Assembly (NCBI GenBank): GCA_029962745.1
Contig: CM057156.1
Location: forward strand, 165,185 to 229,184
Reading direction: 5' to 3'
Length of the DNA stretch: 64,000 bases
DNA from: Echinometra lucunter
Lineage: Eukaryota; Echinodermata; Echinoidea; Camarodonta; Echinometridae
This document shows, one piece after another, positions 9,986-21,342 of the stretch (the stretch's first letter is position 1; the number at the start of each line of letters is the position of its first letter). The notes under the pieces are model-generated. The model saw nothing but the letters and a program-made list of their open reading frames with translations, searched no databases and had not been told where the DNA came from. Both the position numbers and the translations under genes were made by a program.

Positions 9986-11139
9986 GACATTCTAAAAACC
10001 AATGCTGATGCTTTAATGACAGTATCCGCAGAGCCCTTGTAAATGAATGGGACCATATTCGCTGAGAGAGGTACAGAAACAGGCCTCACTAGAATGCTCA
10101 AATTAGGCGGTTTCAGTAAATGAAACTAAAGATGATTTCAATGACACCTCACAACTAGACAATCGATAAATTGGCAATAATTAACATTCTGTTTTTAATC
10201 TCCTTCCTCGAATATTATCGCTCATTTATCAAACATGTAAAATGGAATTTATAAAATGGAATTGTTGATTATATTCACTGCTCCGCATTATAACGATATT
10301 CCCAATACTTATTTATCTAACTTTTATCATGTTTACAATATAGCCAGACTTATACAACTACAGGAGCAATTGTAAAATTCACTGATGCTTATTTTCACTA
10401 CAGGTTTAAGATGTTTATATGCTGTGCATACCTTCAAATTTAGTATACTTCTATTTTAAGACAAATTTACTTCAAAGTGTGTATTGTAACAGCAAATGTA
10501 TAACCATTGAATAATGCACTGCGTAGTAATTGATAGTACATTGATTTAGATATGTGCGCATGTGTAATGTCGACCGATTGAATGTCTGTTATTCTCCTCG
10601 TCATTGCCCATGATCATGATGATGGAACGTGATAAATGCAAAACTGAAACTTCATCATTTCATTCATGGAAGCTCCAAGTTCTCATCCATATTTCAAAAT
10701 TTACAGTCCATCAATAAATGTTCGACAGTGCATGCTTAACTCTACAGGCATTAGTTTCAATTTCATATGTTTCAGAAACTTTTATGGACTCGAACGAAGC
10801 AAAACGGTACTTGATAAGCGATTAAACATGTTATGCAACACGCTTCATCTTTATTTGGGCCTCTCTGTAACATATTTAAGGTGATAGATTAGTCTTTATA
10901 TGAGGCTTAGAAACAAGGGTCACTGTTTTATAGAAGACAATTAGATTTATTTCAGGGAGCATGTTTGGGCCGGGGATTGCCATGGAGCGTGAATAATGAT
11001 ATTGGATACTTCTATGATGCTTATATCCACCACGTGAAGTACTTTATTTCCTTCAGCACTAACCCACCTCCAGCAGGTTATCGATTCCATTGCTCACAGT
11101 TTTTGAAGCATCCTTTCCCATCTGGTACCTTTTTAGTAC
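9986..11139. other. 3' flank of the Ig gene, no further gene seen
   Basis: Bases just after the stop codon are shared with 6595-6725 and 13583-13720, so they belong to the duplicated unit and probably include 3' untranslated sequence. 10560-11050 resembles 7420-7790. The rest is AT-rich and without recognisable features. Confidence 0.5.
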
Positions 11140-11275
11140 CTGCATGAATGATGTCTTGCTACCTGGCATTACTGACTCACCGGAGTTTAAACTCAGGCCC
11201 TTCTTCATATCATAAGTACATTATTTAAATGAGCCACCCCAGCCATCATAAACATGATAAACTGGTATGTGAGGA
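11140..11275 (-). mobile_element. tRNA-derived SINE-like sequence, degenerate
   Basis: Read on the minus strand, this resembles 14035-14170, where an A-box-like TGGTGAAGTGG and a B-box-like GGTTCAAAC are about 40 bp apart. The copy here keeps the spacing but has mutated boxes (AGTTTAAACTCAGG on the plus strand). It sits about 1.15 kb after the stop of the upstream Ig gene. The other copy sits about 0.45 kb after the stop of the next Ig gene. Confidence 0.5.
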
Positions 11276-11339
11276 AGTGTAACTGAAAACGAGTGATACT
11301 TGGCCGTACGCACATAGGGGGCAGTTGTTCGTCAGAAAT

Positions 11340-11500
11340 TTCCGAGTAACTACAAAGTAGATATTGACCAGTCTCAACAACTATATACGCTCATTATCAA
11401 GTCCATTAACTTGTCAACGGAGGCTGGGAGTTATGAATGTGGCTATGATTATGGATCTGATAGATGATTCAGACCGCTTACGATGGCAACGATTATACCG
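11340..11500 (+). pseudogene. Orphan fragment of Ig domain 1
   Basis: The fragment aligns with 12205-12370 of the following gene. It encodes the C-terminal half of a V-type Ig domain, including IKSINLSTEAGSYECGY with the YEC cysteine, then a stop codon at 11464. Nothing before or after belongs to a continuous receptor frame. It shows that pieces of the receptor, not only whole genes, have been duplicated. Confidence 0.75.
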
Positions 11501-11945
11501 TGTAACATATTGCTGAATCATTCAGTTGCCATCTGAGTGGAAGTAATCCCCATCAATCTATTCCTATAATTGTTACATTAGTCTTGTTAAATGACATCAG
11601 CAGTATGAGCATTTAGGTTATAACTGTCGACCTCATTTATTTTCTTAAATCATTGTGCATTGATTCGTCATTGTTATAGGACTGGTTTCAATAGGTTCCG
11701 TGATTTATTTGATGTTTATATTATATTGTGCGAATTATTGTTTGCTGTGGAGATCTTATATATGACTTGTAGGACATGCTCCATCGTCATATCATGCTTA
11801 TTTGCAAGTATATATTAAGATGACTGCCAGAAAATACTTTGACAGATTGGATTCGTTTGAGTAATAAGAATTTTACCTTACTTTCTCAGTATGGGGTTGA
11901 TATTCCTTTGATGATATAACAATGGATATACTTCATTTACTGAAC
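11501..11945. other. Upstream region of the next Ig gene
   Basis: The stretch is AT-rich with no gene. It should hold the promoter and 5' untranslated region of the gene starting at 11946, but I cannot point to a convincing TATA box or start site. Confidence 0.4.
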
Positions 11946-13582
11946 ATGGCTTTCGTCAAATTTTATTTGTATTCCGCATTTTCCTCAGTCCTTTTGATGT
12001 ATCTCTTATGCCCATTAGTGCCTTGTGCTATATTTCTCGACGTTGGACCACAAAATCAGACTGTAGTGGAAGGTGATAGAGTGACATTAACTTGCGATTA
12101 AACAATGACAATGAAAAGACATTATTTTGGACCTATTTTATTGAACCTTTACGTCGGCGATATATCAGCAGCAATGATTACATATACCCCGTTGAAAAGT
12201 CCGGTGTAGATTCAAGTAACTACCAAGTAGTTATTGACCAGTCTCGACAAATATATACGCTTCTTATCAAGTCCATTAACTTGTCAACGGAGGCTGGGTT
12301 TTATGAATGTGGCTATAACTATGGATCTCGTAGAATATTCATACCGCTTGCAACGGCAATGGTTACCATTTCGTCAATACAAGATTCTGCAAGTTGCTAT
12401 TTAAATCTTCTTTCTTCTCTAGGATCAGAACAGAACCATAAATATGAAGTGGCTTGTTCCTGGATCCATCATCAGCCAGGTGAGGCTTACTTTGACAGTA
12501 GCAACAGTGAAATAATTAATGTTGACCTCAGATTCCCAAATCGAATTATCAGTCGTATTGAGTCCCGTGATACTCCGACTATCATTTGCAGATTTATGAG
12601 AGCCAGCGATCCTTCTGTTACCATAAATGCACCATGTATTGGAGATGATACACCCGGACTAGTAAGAGTAGACCCATTCATAGGAGAAGTGACTGTTGGT
12701 TCCAACGCATCGTTCGTTTGTACATCTGGTAGTGAGAATTATTCTCCTGAGATCTCCTGGGATGTAAGTGTTAATGGAAGCGCTCCCTTGGTTAGTCAAG
12801 AGCGTCTCATCAAAAACAATAAAATTATGTCTCTTGTAAACATACAAGATAGTGACCAATCCCTGCTAATCGAATGTAAAGCCCACATCTCCGAAGATGT
12901 AACGGTATCAAGTTATACATCTCTGCGGGTAGTCGAGGTCACCACACCTCCCTCGCAAAGACCCCCTGAGGAGAATCAGTCAAATCGGACAACCGAAAGA
13001 CCAATCACTAAAAATGGCGTCATCGAACTTACGAAAACAGTTCCCATTAACACAGGAGATGGCATTAGAGTGGCATTTATACTACTACTACTCATCATCA
13101 TAGTAGTACTTGTCATCACCTGCGTCTTGCTTGTCAGAAGGCGGAACAGATGTTCTCTTGAGAGTTGCAGTGGAGAAAGAAGCAATGAATCTCCAGTGGC
13201 AATTTCTTCCGATTGTCACCCGTACAGCAGTAGAATATACCGATCGGACATTAGATTTTGTTCTAGTATGTCGGAATCTCGTCGGGAATCAAATTTAGAA
13301 TATGACCACAAGCAAGGCACTCGCCAAGATTCATGTCTAATGGAGACAGGTTTGAAACAAGAAGGCCATAGGAAGGAACCTCTCCATTCGCAAAGGAAGG
13401 GCTCAGATTCTTCACTATATGAAAAAATAGGAGATGGACCCTTTACTTCAAATGGATGTACAGAGATACCGAAGATCGGCGGTTTATTGGGTTTATTCAA
13501 TGCTGGTAATTCGACATATGATCTCAAAGACGACAAATCTGGTGATTATATCGATATGTCCGAAAGGTTAGTAGATCATTAA
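11946..13582 (+). CDS. Ig-domain transmembrane receptor with a single frameshift
   Basis: ATG 11946 starts a hydrophobic signal peptide (MAFVKFYLYSAFSSVLLMYL), followed by GPQNQTVVEGDRVTLTC. Directly after that cysteine codon (12093-12095) the frame runs into a stop (12099). The rest of domain 1 continues in the frame that begins with TTA at 12098, so one base is missing or two are extra. The remainder is open to the TAA at 13580. It encodes a V-type Ig domain ending FYECGY, the four-cysteine second domain (ASCY, VACSW, IICRF, APCIG), the linker LVRVDPFIGEV, a membrane-proximal Ig domain (12700-12930), a Pro/Thr stalk, a transmembrane helix (13063-13135), RRRNR and a ~148 residue tail. Tail motifs include YSSRIYR, LYEKIGD and YIDM (Tyr at 13547). 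The single lesion in an otherwise clean frame leaves three options: a sequencing error, a very young pseudogene or a null allele. Confidence 0.75.
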
Positions 13583-14034
13583 CCCTTAACAGAGGAAATT
13601 CTAGAAAGCGATAGGGATGCTTCAACGGCAGTATCAGCAGAGACCCCTGAAATGAATTCGACCAGATTGGCTGAGCGAGGTACAGAAAAAGGTCCCACAA
13701 GTACAGCTGAATGTTCAGATAACGGGGTCTCAACAACTGAAGCTACAGATGATGACCCATCACAACTAGACAATCGATATATCTCCAATATTGAACATCC
13801 TGTTTTTAATCTCACTCTTTGCTCAATAACCGGTCTTTTAACAAAGAGAATTTATGAAGTGTAATGGTTGATTATGTTCGTTGCGCCGTACGTATCATAA
13901 CGATATTCCAAATCCTTCTTTCCCCTTACCTTTAAAATATATCCAGACTTATACAACTACAGGGGCAATTGTAAGATTCACCCATGCTTTAATACTGTCG
14001 CTGCAGGTTTGACTTGAGATTTTATGGGTGACAA
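13583..14034. other. 3' flank of the Ig gene
   Basis: The first ~150 bases are shared with the 3' flanks at 9986 and 6595. The rest is unique AT-rich DNA with a line matching 10330-10380 (ATCCAGACTTATACAACTAC), again part of the duplicated unit. No gene is visible. Confidence 0.5.
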
Positions 14035-14170
14035 GACGGATGTTTTTATCACCTAACATTACTGACGCTCCGTAGTTTGAACCCGCGACCTTCTTATCTC
14101 AAGTCCATTATTTGAACCACTTCACCATGAAATAATGCAATCCTCCTCACACATTATGGAAATGGTATGT
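14035..14170 (-). mobile_element. tRNA-derived SINE-like sequence
   Basis: On the minus strand a TGGTGAAGTGG (A-box consensus) is followed by CGCGGGTTCAAAC (B-box and T-loop like). The sequence between them could be the remains of an anticodon arm. It resembles 11140-11275. No intact tRNA cloverleaf could be drawn, so I call it a SINE head and not a tRNA gene. Confidence 0.5.
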
Positions 14171-14189
14171 AGACACTGACATTATGTCA

Positions 14190-14346
14190 AGTATGACTTA
14201 TCCGGCTTACTTCGAATCATCGGGTGATCGCGTCGGGCCGTGTAATCGCGTAACCAGACCTTTCGTGAAAACAGCCCCCTGTATTTACGAAAGGTCGGGT
14301 AAATCGTATAGTAAAAATGTGATTTTTAGCAATTGTGGTCATTGAC
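14190..14346. repeat. Dispersed repeat with ACGAAAGGTCGGGT motifs, split by a hAT element
   Basis: The sequence from CGGCTTACTTCGAATCATC to CGAAAGGTCGGGTAAATC recurs inverted at about 20815-20940. The copy is interrupted at 14346 by the 1.55 kb element 14347-15896, and weak continuation is visible after 15904 (ACGAAGTATCGGG). Its class is unknown. Confidence 0.6.
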
Positions 14347-15108
14347 CAGAGGCGTCGATCCTGGGGGGGGGGGGGGGGGGGGCAGGGGGGCAGTTGCCCC
14401 CCCAAAGAAAATTTCGGGGGGGCAAAGATATCATTTTGCCCCCCCAATAATTTCCGAACCAGAAAAAAAAAGAAAAAAGGAAAAAAAGAAAAAAGAAAGA
14501 GAAAAGAAAGGAAAAGGAAGGAGAGAAGTGAAATGAAAGTGGAAAACAAGAAAAAAAAAATTGGCACACTGGGAAGCGCTCGCTCGCTTCGCTCGCTCAC
14601 ATTTAAGTTTCTTTACTAATTAATGCCGATGATAAATACTATTCTTATGAAAGGAAATCGATTTTTATCTCATGTTTCTATCTAATGTTATACTATTCTT
14701 CTACTCATAGGAAGTAATATAACCAAACAAGATATCACTCCAAGAAATCGAGCGGCCACTTAACCTAAAAATAGTTACACTTTCAGGAAATAACGGCCTA
14801 GATTAAAAAAAACAACATATTTTTCGTTAGCTCGCTCACTACTCTCGCTGGTAAAAGCTAGATGCAAGATGATTTCGGGCAGCAAGTAGCAGCGAGATTC
14901 CAAAATATCATTATATTTGGGCAGCAAGGTAGTTGATAAATTTGGGGGGACGAATCCATATAATTGACTTTACTCGCTATGGTAGAAATAGATTGGATTC
15001 GGACTGCAAGCGAGGTAGGTAAAACAGTGTCATATTCGGCATTACAGGTGATCGGATGTATTATTTAGATATCACACAGGCATGACAGGTTTATAGTGTA
15101 TTCTGATG

Positions 15109-15151
<43 letters not shown>

Positions 15152-15734
15152 TAATAATAATCCGTTCTTGTATAGTGCATACACATTATCATCACATTAA
15201 TATATATTATGATGGCGAAATAACACTTCTATCATATGGAAAAGGGTATATTTTTCCTCGCTCGCTGCGCTCGCTCGTTTGATATTAATGGTTTTGAAAA
15301 ACAAATGAATTCAGTAAGTGAGATGAGACCGAATAGATAATGTAGATGTTTCATGGGCTCACAGTGTAATTTGCCGAAGGGGTTACTACTTCTACCATCA
15401 AAAACACTGTGTGCTTCCTCGCTCGCTTCGCTCGCTCGTAAGATTAAAAAACAGAGTGGTTGGGGGAGGCAGCAACAATGGACCAGCGATGTGACAAAAT
15501 AGAGTTCATATTTGACAGCGCGGTAACCATATATATATTAGGTATCATATATGCTTACAGTGTATTTTGATTACTAAACACTTCTCTCATAACAAGAAAT
15601 TTGTTATTTTTTGCTCGCTCGCTTCGCTCGCTCGCAAAGTTAAAAAAGCTGGATGGTTCACAATCTAGCAAGATGCGTATTTCCTCAAAATGAAAATGCT
15701 TCACGTTGATATATCAACGTGAATCATTTTAGGC

Positions 15735-15771
<37 letters not shown>

Positions 15772-15783
15772 AGTGTGTGTGCG

Positions 15784-15818
<35 letters not shown>

Positions 15819-15896
15819 GTATATATCAGTGGCCGTGGGTTCATCTCCGCTTGGTCGTCTTGCCCCCCCAATCCGAAAAATGGACCGACGCCTCTG
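14347..15896. mobile_element. Non-autonomous hAT-type element, 1550 bp
   Basis: Terminal inverted repeats CAGAGGCGTCG (left) and CGACGCCTCTG (right) are perfect over 11 bp. They are flanked by the identical 8 bp direct repeat TCATTGAC (14339-14346 and 15897-15904), the duplication length made by hAT transposases. The interior has a poly-G run, a purine-rich tract, an ATA microsatellite (15107-15160), several CGCTCGCTGCGCTCGCTC blocks and a TA/TG microsatellite (15738-15820). No transposase frame is present, so it would have to be moved by a transposase supplied elsewhere. Confidence 0.85.
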
Positions 15897-16012
15897 TCAT
15901 TGACATAAGACTAATCTTTTACGCGAATATTCGTGAGAAAACTACCTTCAAATGACGAAGTATCGGGTAAAAAAAAATAAATTTTGATATTAATCCATTT
16001 ATGATATGCAAG

Positions 16013-16740
16013 CAGTGGCGTAACAACCGGGGGGGGGGGCAGGGGGGCAGAGTGCCCCCTTAAGGATTTCAGCGGGAAAATCCACCAAACCATCGGGAAA
16101 AAAATTAAAGGAAGGGAAAGGAAGACAAAGGAAGGGAGAAAGGGAAAGGAAAAAAAAAGAAAGGGAAAGAAAGAAGAAGAAAAGAAAAGAAAGAAGGAGA
16201 AAGGGGAGAAAGAAGAAGAGAGAGAGGGGAAAAAAAAGAAGAAAGCAAAGTGAAACAAAAGAAATGAGGGAAAACTTAGTACCGAAACCCTGGCGTTTCC
16301 GGGGCTTCCCTGCAGTGGCTTTCCCTGTAGACCCCCATCAGGGGCCCTAAGCCAGAACCCTGGGACCCACCCGCTAAGGGCTTCACAACAAACAACTGCC
16401 GGTGCGGGCTCACCTCCGCATATTCTATTTCTAAACTTAGTTACCGGGAAATTTTCGGCTCTGCCCCCCCCCCCCGAAAACAGGCAGAGAATTACACCAC
16501 TCAGACTTAATTACCGGGAAATTTTTGGCTATGCATAATGTCCCCCCACCCCATAATAGGCAGAGAGCGTAAGGAGGGCGGGAACTGACCGCGCAAAAAC
16601 GCCGGAGCTTCCGCGCTTTGCGCGGGAGGGGGAAACTCCCCCCTCCCTGCACCCTCCCCCCTAGGGAGCACTACCGTCCTACTAAAATGAGATCCTAGTT
16701 ACGCCGCAGATGATAGACTTTATTACCGACAACTAATAAT
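16013..16740. mobile_element. Family B composite repeat, inverted copy of 2380-3111
   Basis: It begins CAGTGGCGTAACAACC and contains a purine tract that is the reverse complement of the 2800-3020 pyrimidine tract. It then carries the sequence around CCCTGGGACCCACCCGCTAA and the repeated GGGAGCACTACCGTCC. It matches 2380-3111 in reverse orientation over about 700 bp. It has no coding capacity. Confidence 0.7.
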
Positions 16741-16794
16741 TCAAAGAAACGTAAGTAAGTCAGTAAGTAAAAATTCTGAATATCTATCATAAAC

Positions 16795-17056
16795 AACTAT
16801 TATATTTTAGAATTTCTATTTGAAAATGCTATTAAAAACAAAAAAGTGGTTATTTATGGATCGCTCGCTTTCCTCACTCGTCAATATTTTAGGATTTCCA
16901 TCCGAAAATGCGATTAAAATCGAGAAAAGTGGTTGTTTCTTGGCTCACTCGCTTCGCTCGCTCGCAAAATAGCTATGAAAATGTGTGTGACAGGAATAAA
17001 AAAATCGTCAAAGAATGTTTTTCATCCCCACTCCTCAAATTGGATTTACGCCGGTG
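16795..17056. mobile_element. Family A hAT-like element, right part
   Basis: Two ~75 bp subunits with CGCTCGCTTTCC and CGCTTCGCTCGCTCGC blocks are followed by the family end GGATTTACGCCGGTG at 17056. The left terminus is not clear. It appears nested within more of the family B repeat, since GAGCACTACCGTCCTCCTAA resumes immediately after it. Confidence 0.6.
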
Positions 17057-17189
17057 GAGCACTACCGTCCTCCTAAAATGCAGTCTTAGCTACCCCACAG
17101 ATTCTAGACATAGACAAGTTACCGGGAAATTTTGGGCTCTGCCCCCCCCCCCCCCCCCGATAACAGGTACCTGTTATACCCCTCTATAA

Positions 17190-17550
17190 TGCAAGTACTT
17201 CAGTTTCATTATAATTAGGTTCCAGTCTGTCGAATTTTAACGTATTAACAGACTTCCACGGAAATGCCAAATATATATTTTTTCTTTACAATCACTGATC
17301 ATGGGGGGGGGGGGGGGGGTGGCTAATCACGTGCGATGATAAAATTTGGGTGAATGCGTGGGAAGACCTATACCAAAGAATTTTTGAAATTAATATCCAT
17401 AAAGGTATATGGCTTGTAGATGTACGACCTTGATCTTCAAAAGATAATGCACTTTGAAAATCTGATAAATTTCATCAACACAAAACACGTATACATTGCA
17501 ATTATCTCCTTCACAAACTCTCCTCTACTCCATCCTTTCCCATTCTCTGC

Positions 17551-17588
<38 letters not shown>

Positions 17589-19540
17589 GGACACCCTCGA
17601 ATTTTCATCAAATAATCTAGCCTTGATTTTTCATCTCTTTCTTCCTGTGTCTATCTCTGTCTCTCTTTCCAACCCATTTCCATCTCTCTTGAACACACCC
17701 TCTTGGTTGCTTCATTTTTCACCTACCTCCATATTCATTTCATAAGAGGGGGCTTCAGTATTTTCTTAGTTGTGCATGTATACATGTATTACAATTATCA
17801 CATTCTTTTAAAAATTGCTGGAGATTACACAATCAATATCAAAGTACACTTGTAGTAACAAAAAAATGGATTTGCTATGTAATGATTATTTTTCTGCATG
17901 GTGATTACAGTCTTGTACATGTTAAAATAGGTTCATTCCGATAAAAAGGAAACTACATCAGCCTTCATTCATCACTTAAAAGTAAAATATATTTCATATT
18001 ACTCATAACAATTTTTTAAAAATCATATACTCTGTTCACAACTTACAACAAAATAGAATAGACTATAGAGTTTTACATCACTACCATTCAAATGTTAGTA
18101 ATTCAAATTGCCGACATGTATCAAGGCCCAATAGAATCCTTTTCTACTTTAAATAATACTTGTAAATAAATCATTAACAGAGCTCATAGTCAGATGTTGT
18201 GCACAACTCAGGAAGAATGAGCGATTCCACATCCCTTTAGACGAAATTAATAAAAAATCAATTAAAACGCAACTGAAAACAGTAATTTTGAAACTTACAT
18301 ACTCATCATTCAATTCAAATTACTAGTACACTGTACTGAATTTATGAATTTTCAAATCCTCAAATGAAACAATAATCTGCTGTAAGAGTTTCAAATAATT
18401 CGCACACACCTATGGGGAGGGGTTTAGTTAAAAAAAAATAATGCAATTATTTGTTTTGTAACTTTGTTTAATGACATTGAAAAAAAATTTGTATGTTTGA
18501 TAATAATCCAAATTTGTTGATTGCATATCAATAAATTTGAATTGAATTGCATTGTGGGTTGGGCTACTGCTCCTGTCCCCCCCCCTGCTGCATACAGGGC
18601 CATGACTCCTCACTCATTCAGAGACAGACCTCCAAAGCAGGGGTCCAATGCAATGACGAGTAGAAGCTGAATTCTTTCTGTTAAAGAAAACAAGATGAGA
18701 TTGAAAGTTAACTTGAATTAGGATAAATGCAAAGTACATGTACAAATTATGGACAGTAGGAGCACTAAATATTTACCTTTGCAGACCAAGGTTTATAAAT
18801 CATTTTAGTTTATTTCACAGAACTCAAAATACAATTGAAATTTATACAACAGAAATTCAGAACAATACACACATTTAACAATAAATATCTCAACTTGAAA
18901 TTTAATAATAAAAAACAAACTTGCAAATGAAATCAATCGGAGAGGAAATCAGAAAACAAAATGTAGTTTCTGCTTGTATAGCAAAAATGAACAAGTAAAG
19001 CTGAACAATTATTTAGCTTTAACTAAGCAATACATTTCTTAATGAAGTGTAAGCAAGAAATGTTGGTGAGATATTTTGATCCAGGTGCCCATGAAACTCA
19101 AGAAAAATATTCATCATGCCAGACTGATGAAATTTTCAAAGGAGACAATAACAATAATAAAAAAATGTTACAAATAAATTCAAGAATGGGTGTATTTGCA
19201 ACCAAGGCCTGGCTGAATATGGACATACCTGTACATGTAGCAACCTTATTAAATTCATGCAGAATTCACTTACCTTCCACAACTGGAGTGGTAGACTACC
19301 TCATTTCTTGCAGAAACTTTCTTCAGTCTCAGTCAACAAGCAATCATCACCTACATCTCCAACATGATGTGGATGCAGACATAAATGCAGCAGTATGTTT
19401 CAACCTATGCATCTGATGAACAAAGTCAAAACAAATAAATGAATGGGATGCTCTGTTCTACCTCTCAAAAAAGAAAATTTTTCATCGGACACTGTTGGAG
19501 TCTATAGATATACCAACAATCCATGAAGAAGTAGGAGCAA
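17190..19540. other. Intergenic AT-rich DNA with a TC microsatellite
   Basis: A (TC)n run at about 17549-17586 is the main feature, and a poly-G run lies near 17305. An open frame of 124 codons (19042-19416) has no recognisable domain, and I treat it as chance or as a decayed repeat. I see no other gene. Confidence 0.5.
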
Positions 19541-19548
19541 GATTAAAT

Positions 19549-20138
19549 CAGTGGTGTAACAACCAGGGGCAGGGGAGGGAGGGAGGGACAGAGTGCCCCC
19601 TAAAGGATTTCAGCGGAAAAAGCCACCAAACCACCAAAAAAAAAATGAAAGGGAAAGGAAGAAAAAGGGAGAAAGGGAAAGAGAGAAGAAAAGGGAGAAA
19701 GATGAAGAGATATGGAAAAAAAAAAAGAGGAAAGGGGGGGGGGGGGGGGGGGAAACCAAAAATTTCCTGGTAAGTAAATTTAGAATCAGTGGCATAGCTA
19801 GGATTTCACTTAAGGGGGTGGTAGTCTCTCCCTCCCTGCACCCTCCCCCTATGGAGTGCGCTTCGCAGGCTCAGTGTGTACTCACTACCGCCCCCCTGAA
19901 ATGAAATCATAACTATGCCACTGATTCTTGACTGAGTAACGTGAGTTACTAGAAATTTTGGGCGCCCCCCCCCCCCCCCGATAACAGGAACCAGGGCTGC
20001 GTTTCACAAAACCGTCATGTCTAACTTCTTGGACATCCCATTGAAACACGTGTTGTAGAATTAACACGCGTTTCTATGGGATGTCCATTAACTTAGACTT
20101 ATGATGGTTTCGTGAAACGCAGCCCTGTTACACCGCTG
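19549..20138. mobile_element. hAT-type element (590 bp) with nested insertions
   Basis: The termini CAGTGGTGTAACAACC and TGTTACACCGCTG are inverted repeats. Identical 8 bp flanks GATTAAAT lie at 19541-19548 and 20139-20146. The interior holds a purine tract and poly-G run. It also carries a further inverted-end segment, 19789-19924 (CAGTGGCATAGCTAGGATTTC against CATAACTATGCCACTG), and the palindromic MITE 19992-20127. No transposase frame is seen. Confidence 0.85.
19992..20127. mobile_element. Palindromic MITE nested in the hAT element
   Basis: The arms CAGGGCTGCGTTTCAC and GTGAAACGCAGCCCTG are perfectly inverted, and further pairing continues inward (TTGGACATCCCATTGAAAC with GTTTCTATGGGATGTCCA). 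It lies wholly inside 19549-20138 and so inserted later than it. Confidence 0.8.
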
Positions 20139-20365
20139 GATTAAATCATACCTAGTCTCATTATGCTTCCTTATGCTGTCTTTGAAATCTGAACTTAAAC
20201 TGTACACACAGTCATAGACCCCCGCCTCGCCCTCCCCCTTGCTTTACAGAGCTATACATCATGCAACAATTTAGGATAACCGATTCGTCAACTCGCCAAC
20301 ACACTACGCATGTAGGTGGGATAAAATAAACGTTGAATCTCACTGTCAACCGTTTTTGCACTGTA

Positions 20366-20590
20366 TTTACAATCATAGGCAGTCCGCCCGAAAGTCTGGG
20401 CAAGATGTTGGGTCGTGACAGGGTGCTTAGCGCAATGCAGCGGTTACATGAGCTGCCCACGATGAAAAGAGTTTACACAGTTCGTGAGTTTATAGCACAT
20501 AATTTCATGACATACAGCTCAGGACAGTTCTTTGAAAATATAAAGAAATTAACGCAGATTTGGCACAATGTAGAACGTCATTATGAATAG
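20366..20590 (+). CDS. Possible orphan exon, unknown protein
   Basis: A 75-codon open stretch starts after an AG (CAATCATAG) that could serve as a splice acceptor, and it ends with TAG. The composition is more coding-like than the flanks, with residues GSPPESLGKMLGRDRV, RLHELPTMKRVYTVREF and IKKLTQIWHNVERHYE. I recognise no domain. It lies between repeats with no partner exon that I can identify, so it could also be a relic of a mobile-element protein. Confidence 0.25.
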   Translation, partial: FTIIGSPPESLGKMLGRDRVLSAMQRLHELPTMKRVYTVREFIAHNFMTYSSGQFFENIKKLTQIWHNVERHYE

Positions 20591-20729
20591 ATTCTATTTT
20601 TTGACAAATTAGCGAAATTTAAACTGTACTCACCTCTGGACTTTCCGAGGCAAAGGCTGACTTTGTGCGAATCAAATACTAGCTTTTATTCAAGCCGTTT
20701 TTTGGCAAATTATTTGTTGTAGAAATGTG

Positions 20730-20940
20730 CGTTAAGGACGCGACCCTTCATATAATTGGTGGCTGATTTCTACGAAGTGTCGGGTTAATGTACCCGACTT
20801 TTCGTAGATTTAACTGGTATATTTCTCAAATGGTGAACCCGACCTTTCGTAAATAAAGGGGGCTTTTTTCACGAAAGGTCGCGTTACGCGATGACACGGC
20901 CCGACGCGAAGACCCGATGGTTCGAAGTAAGCCGACTTAT
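20730..20940. repeat. Dispersed repeat, inverted relative to 14190-14346
   Basis: It contains an internal inverted pair (CTACGAAGTGTCGGGTTAAT against CCCGACTTTTCGTAGAT) and then CCCGACCTTTCGTAAAT. It ends with CGATGGTTCGAAGTAAGCCG, which is the reverse complement of the other copy. It is non-coding and its class is unknown. Confidence 0.6.
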
Positions 20941-21342
20941 CCTACCGCACCCGCATCTCTCAGATTGGTTGCGCTTAGCTTTCACAAAGAGGAAGCAATG
21001 TGTATATGATGTACAAATTGTTTTTGATGTGTTTATTGCATTCTTCAATCACATTTTCTGAGGCACAGGTGGCTTCCCATAATACAACTTGGACATCACT
21101 GAAAATTTAGAAAATTCATATGAGGCTGCTCAGATTAGGTTGCTGTCAATTTAAGTCAATTCATAGCAGCTAATTGGCAGGAATTTTGATCTTTGATACT
21201 AGAAACATGTTAACCTGAGAAGAGAGAATCTTTGCCAAGTGCTAGTAAGACGTTTAATCTGTCTGAAAATAATCTGCTAATTAAGTAAATTCATTAATTT
21301 GGGGACACAAAACTCGCAATTTCATTTTAACAGTGCTTTATG

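Noticed and set aside
12400..12425. Splice acceptor (CTTCTTTCTTCTCTAG) inside the receptor
   Set aside because: The sequence looks like an acceptor, but the residues before it include the first cysteine of domain 2, conserved in two other copies, so it is coding.
19042..19416. 124-codon open frame
   Set aside because: It has no recognisable domain or splice context, lies in AT-rich intergenic DNA and may be chance or a decayed repeat.
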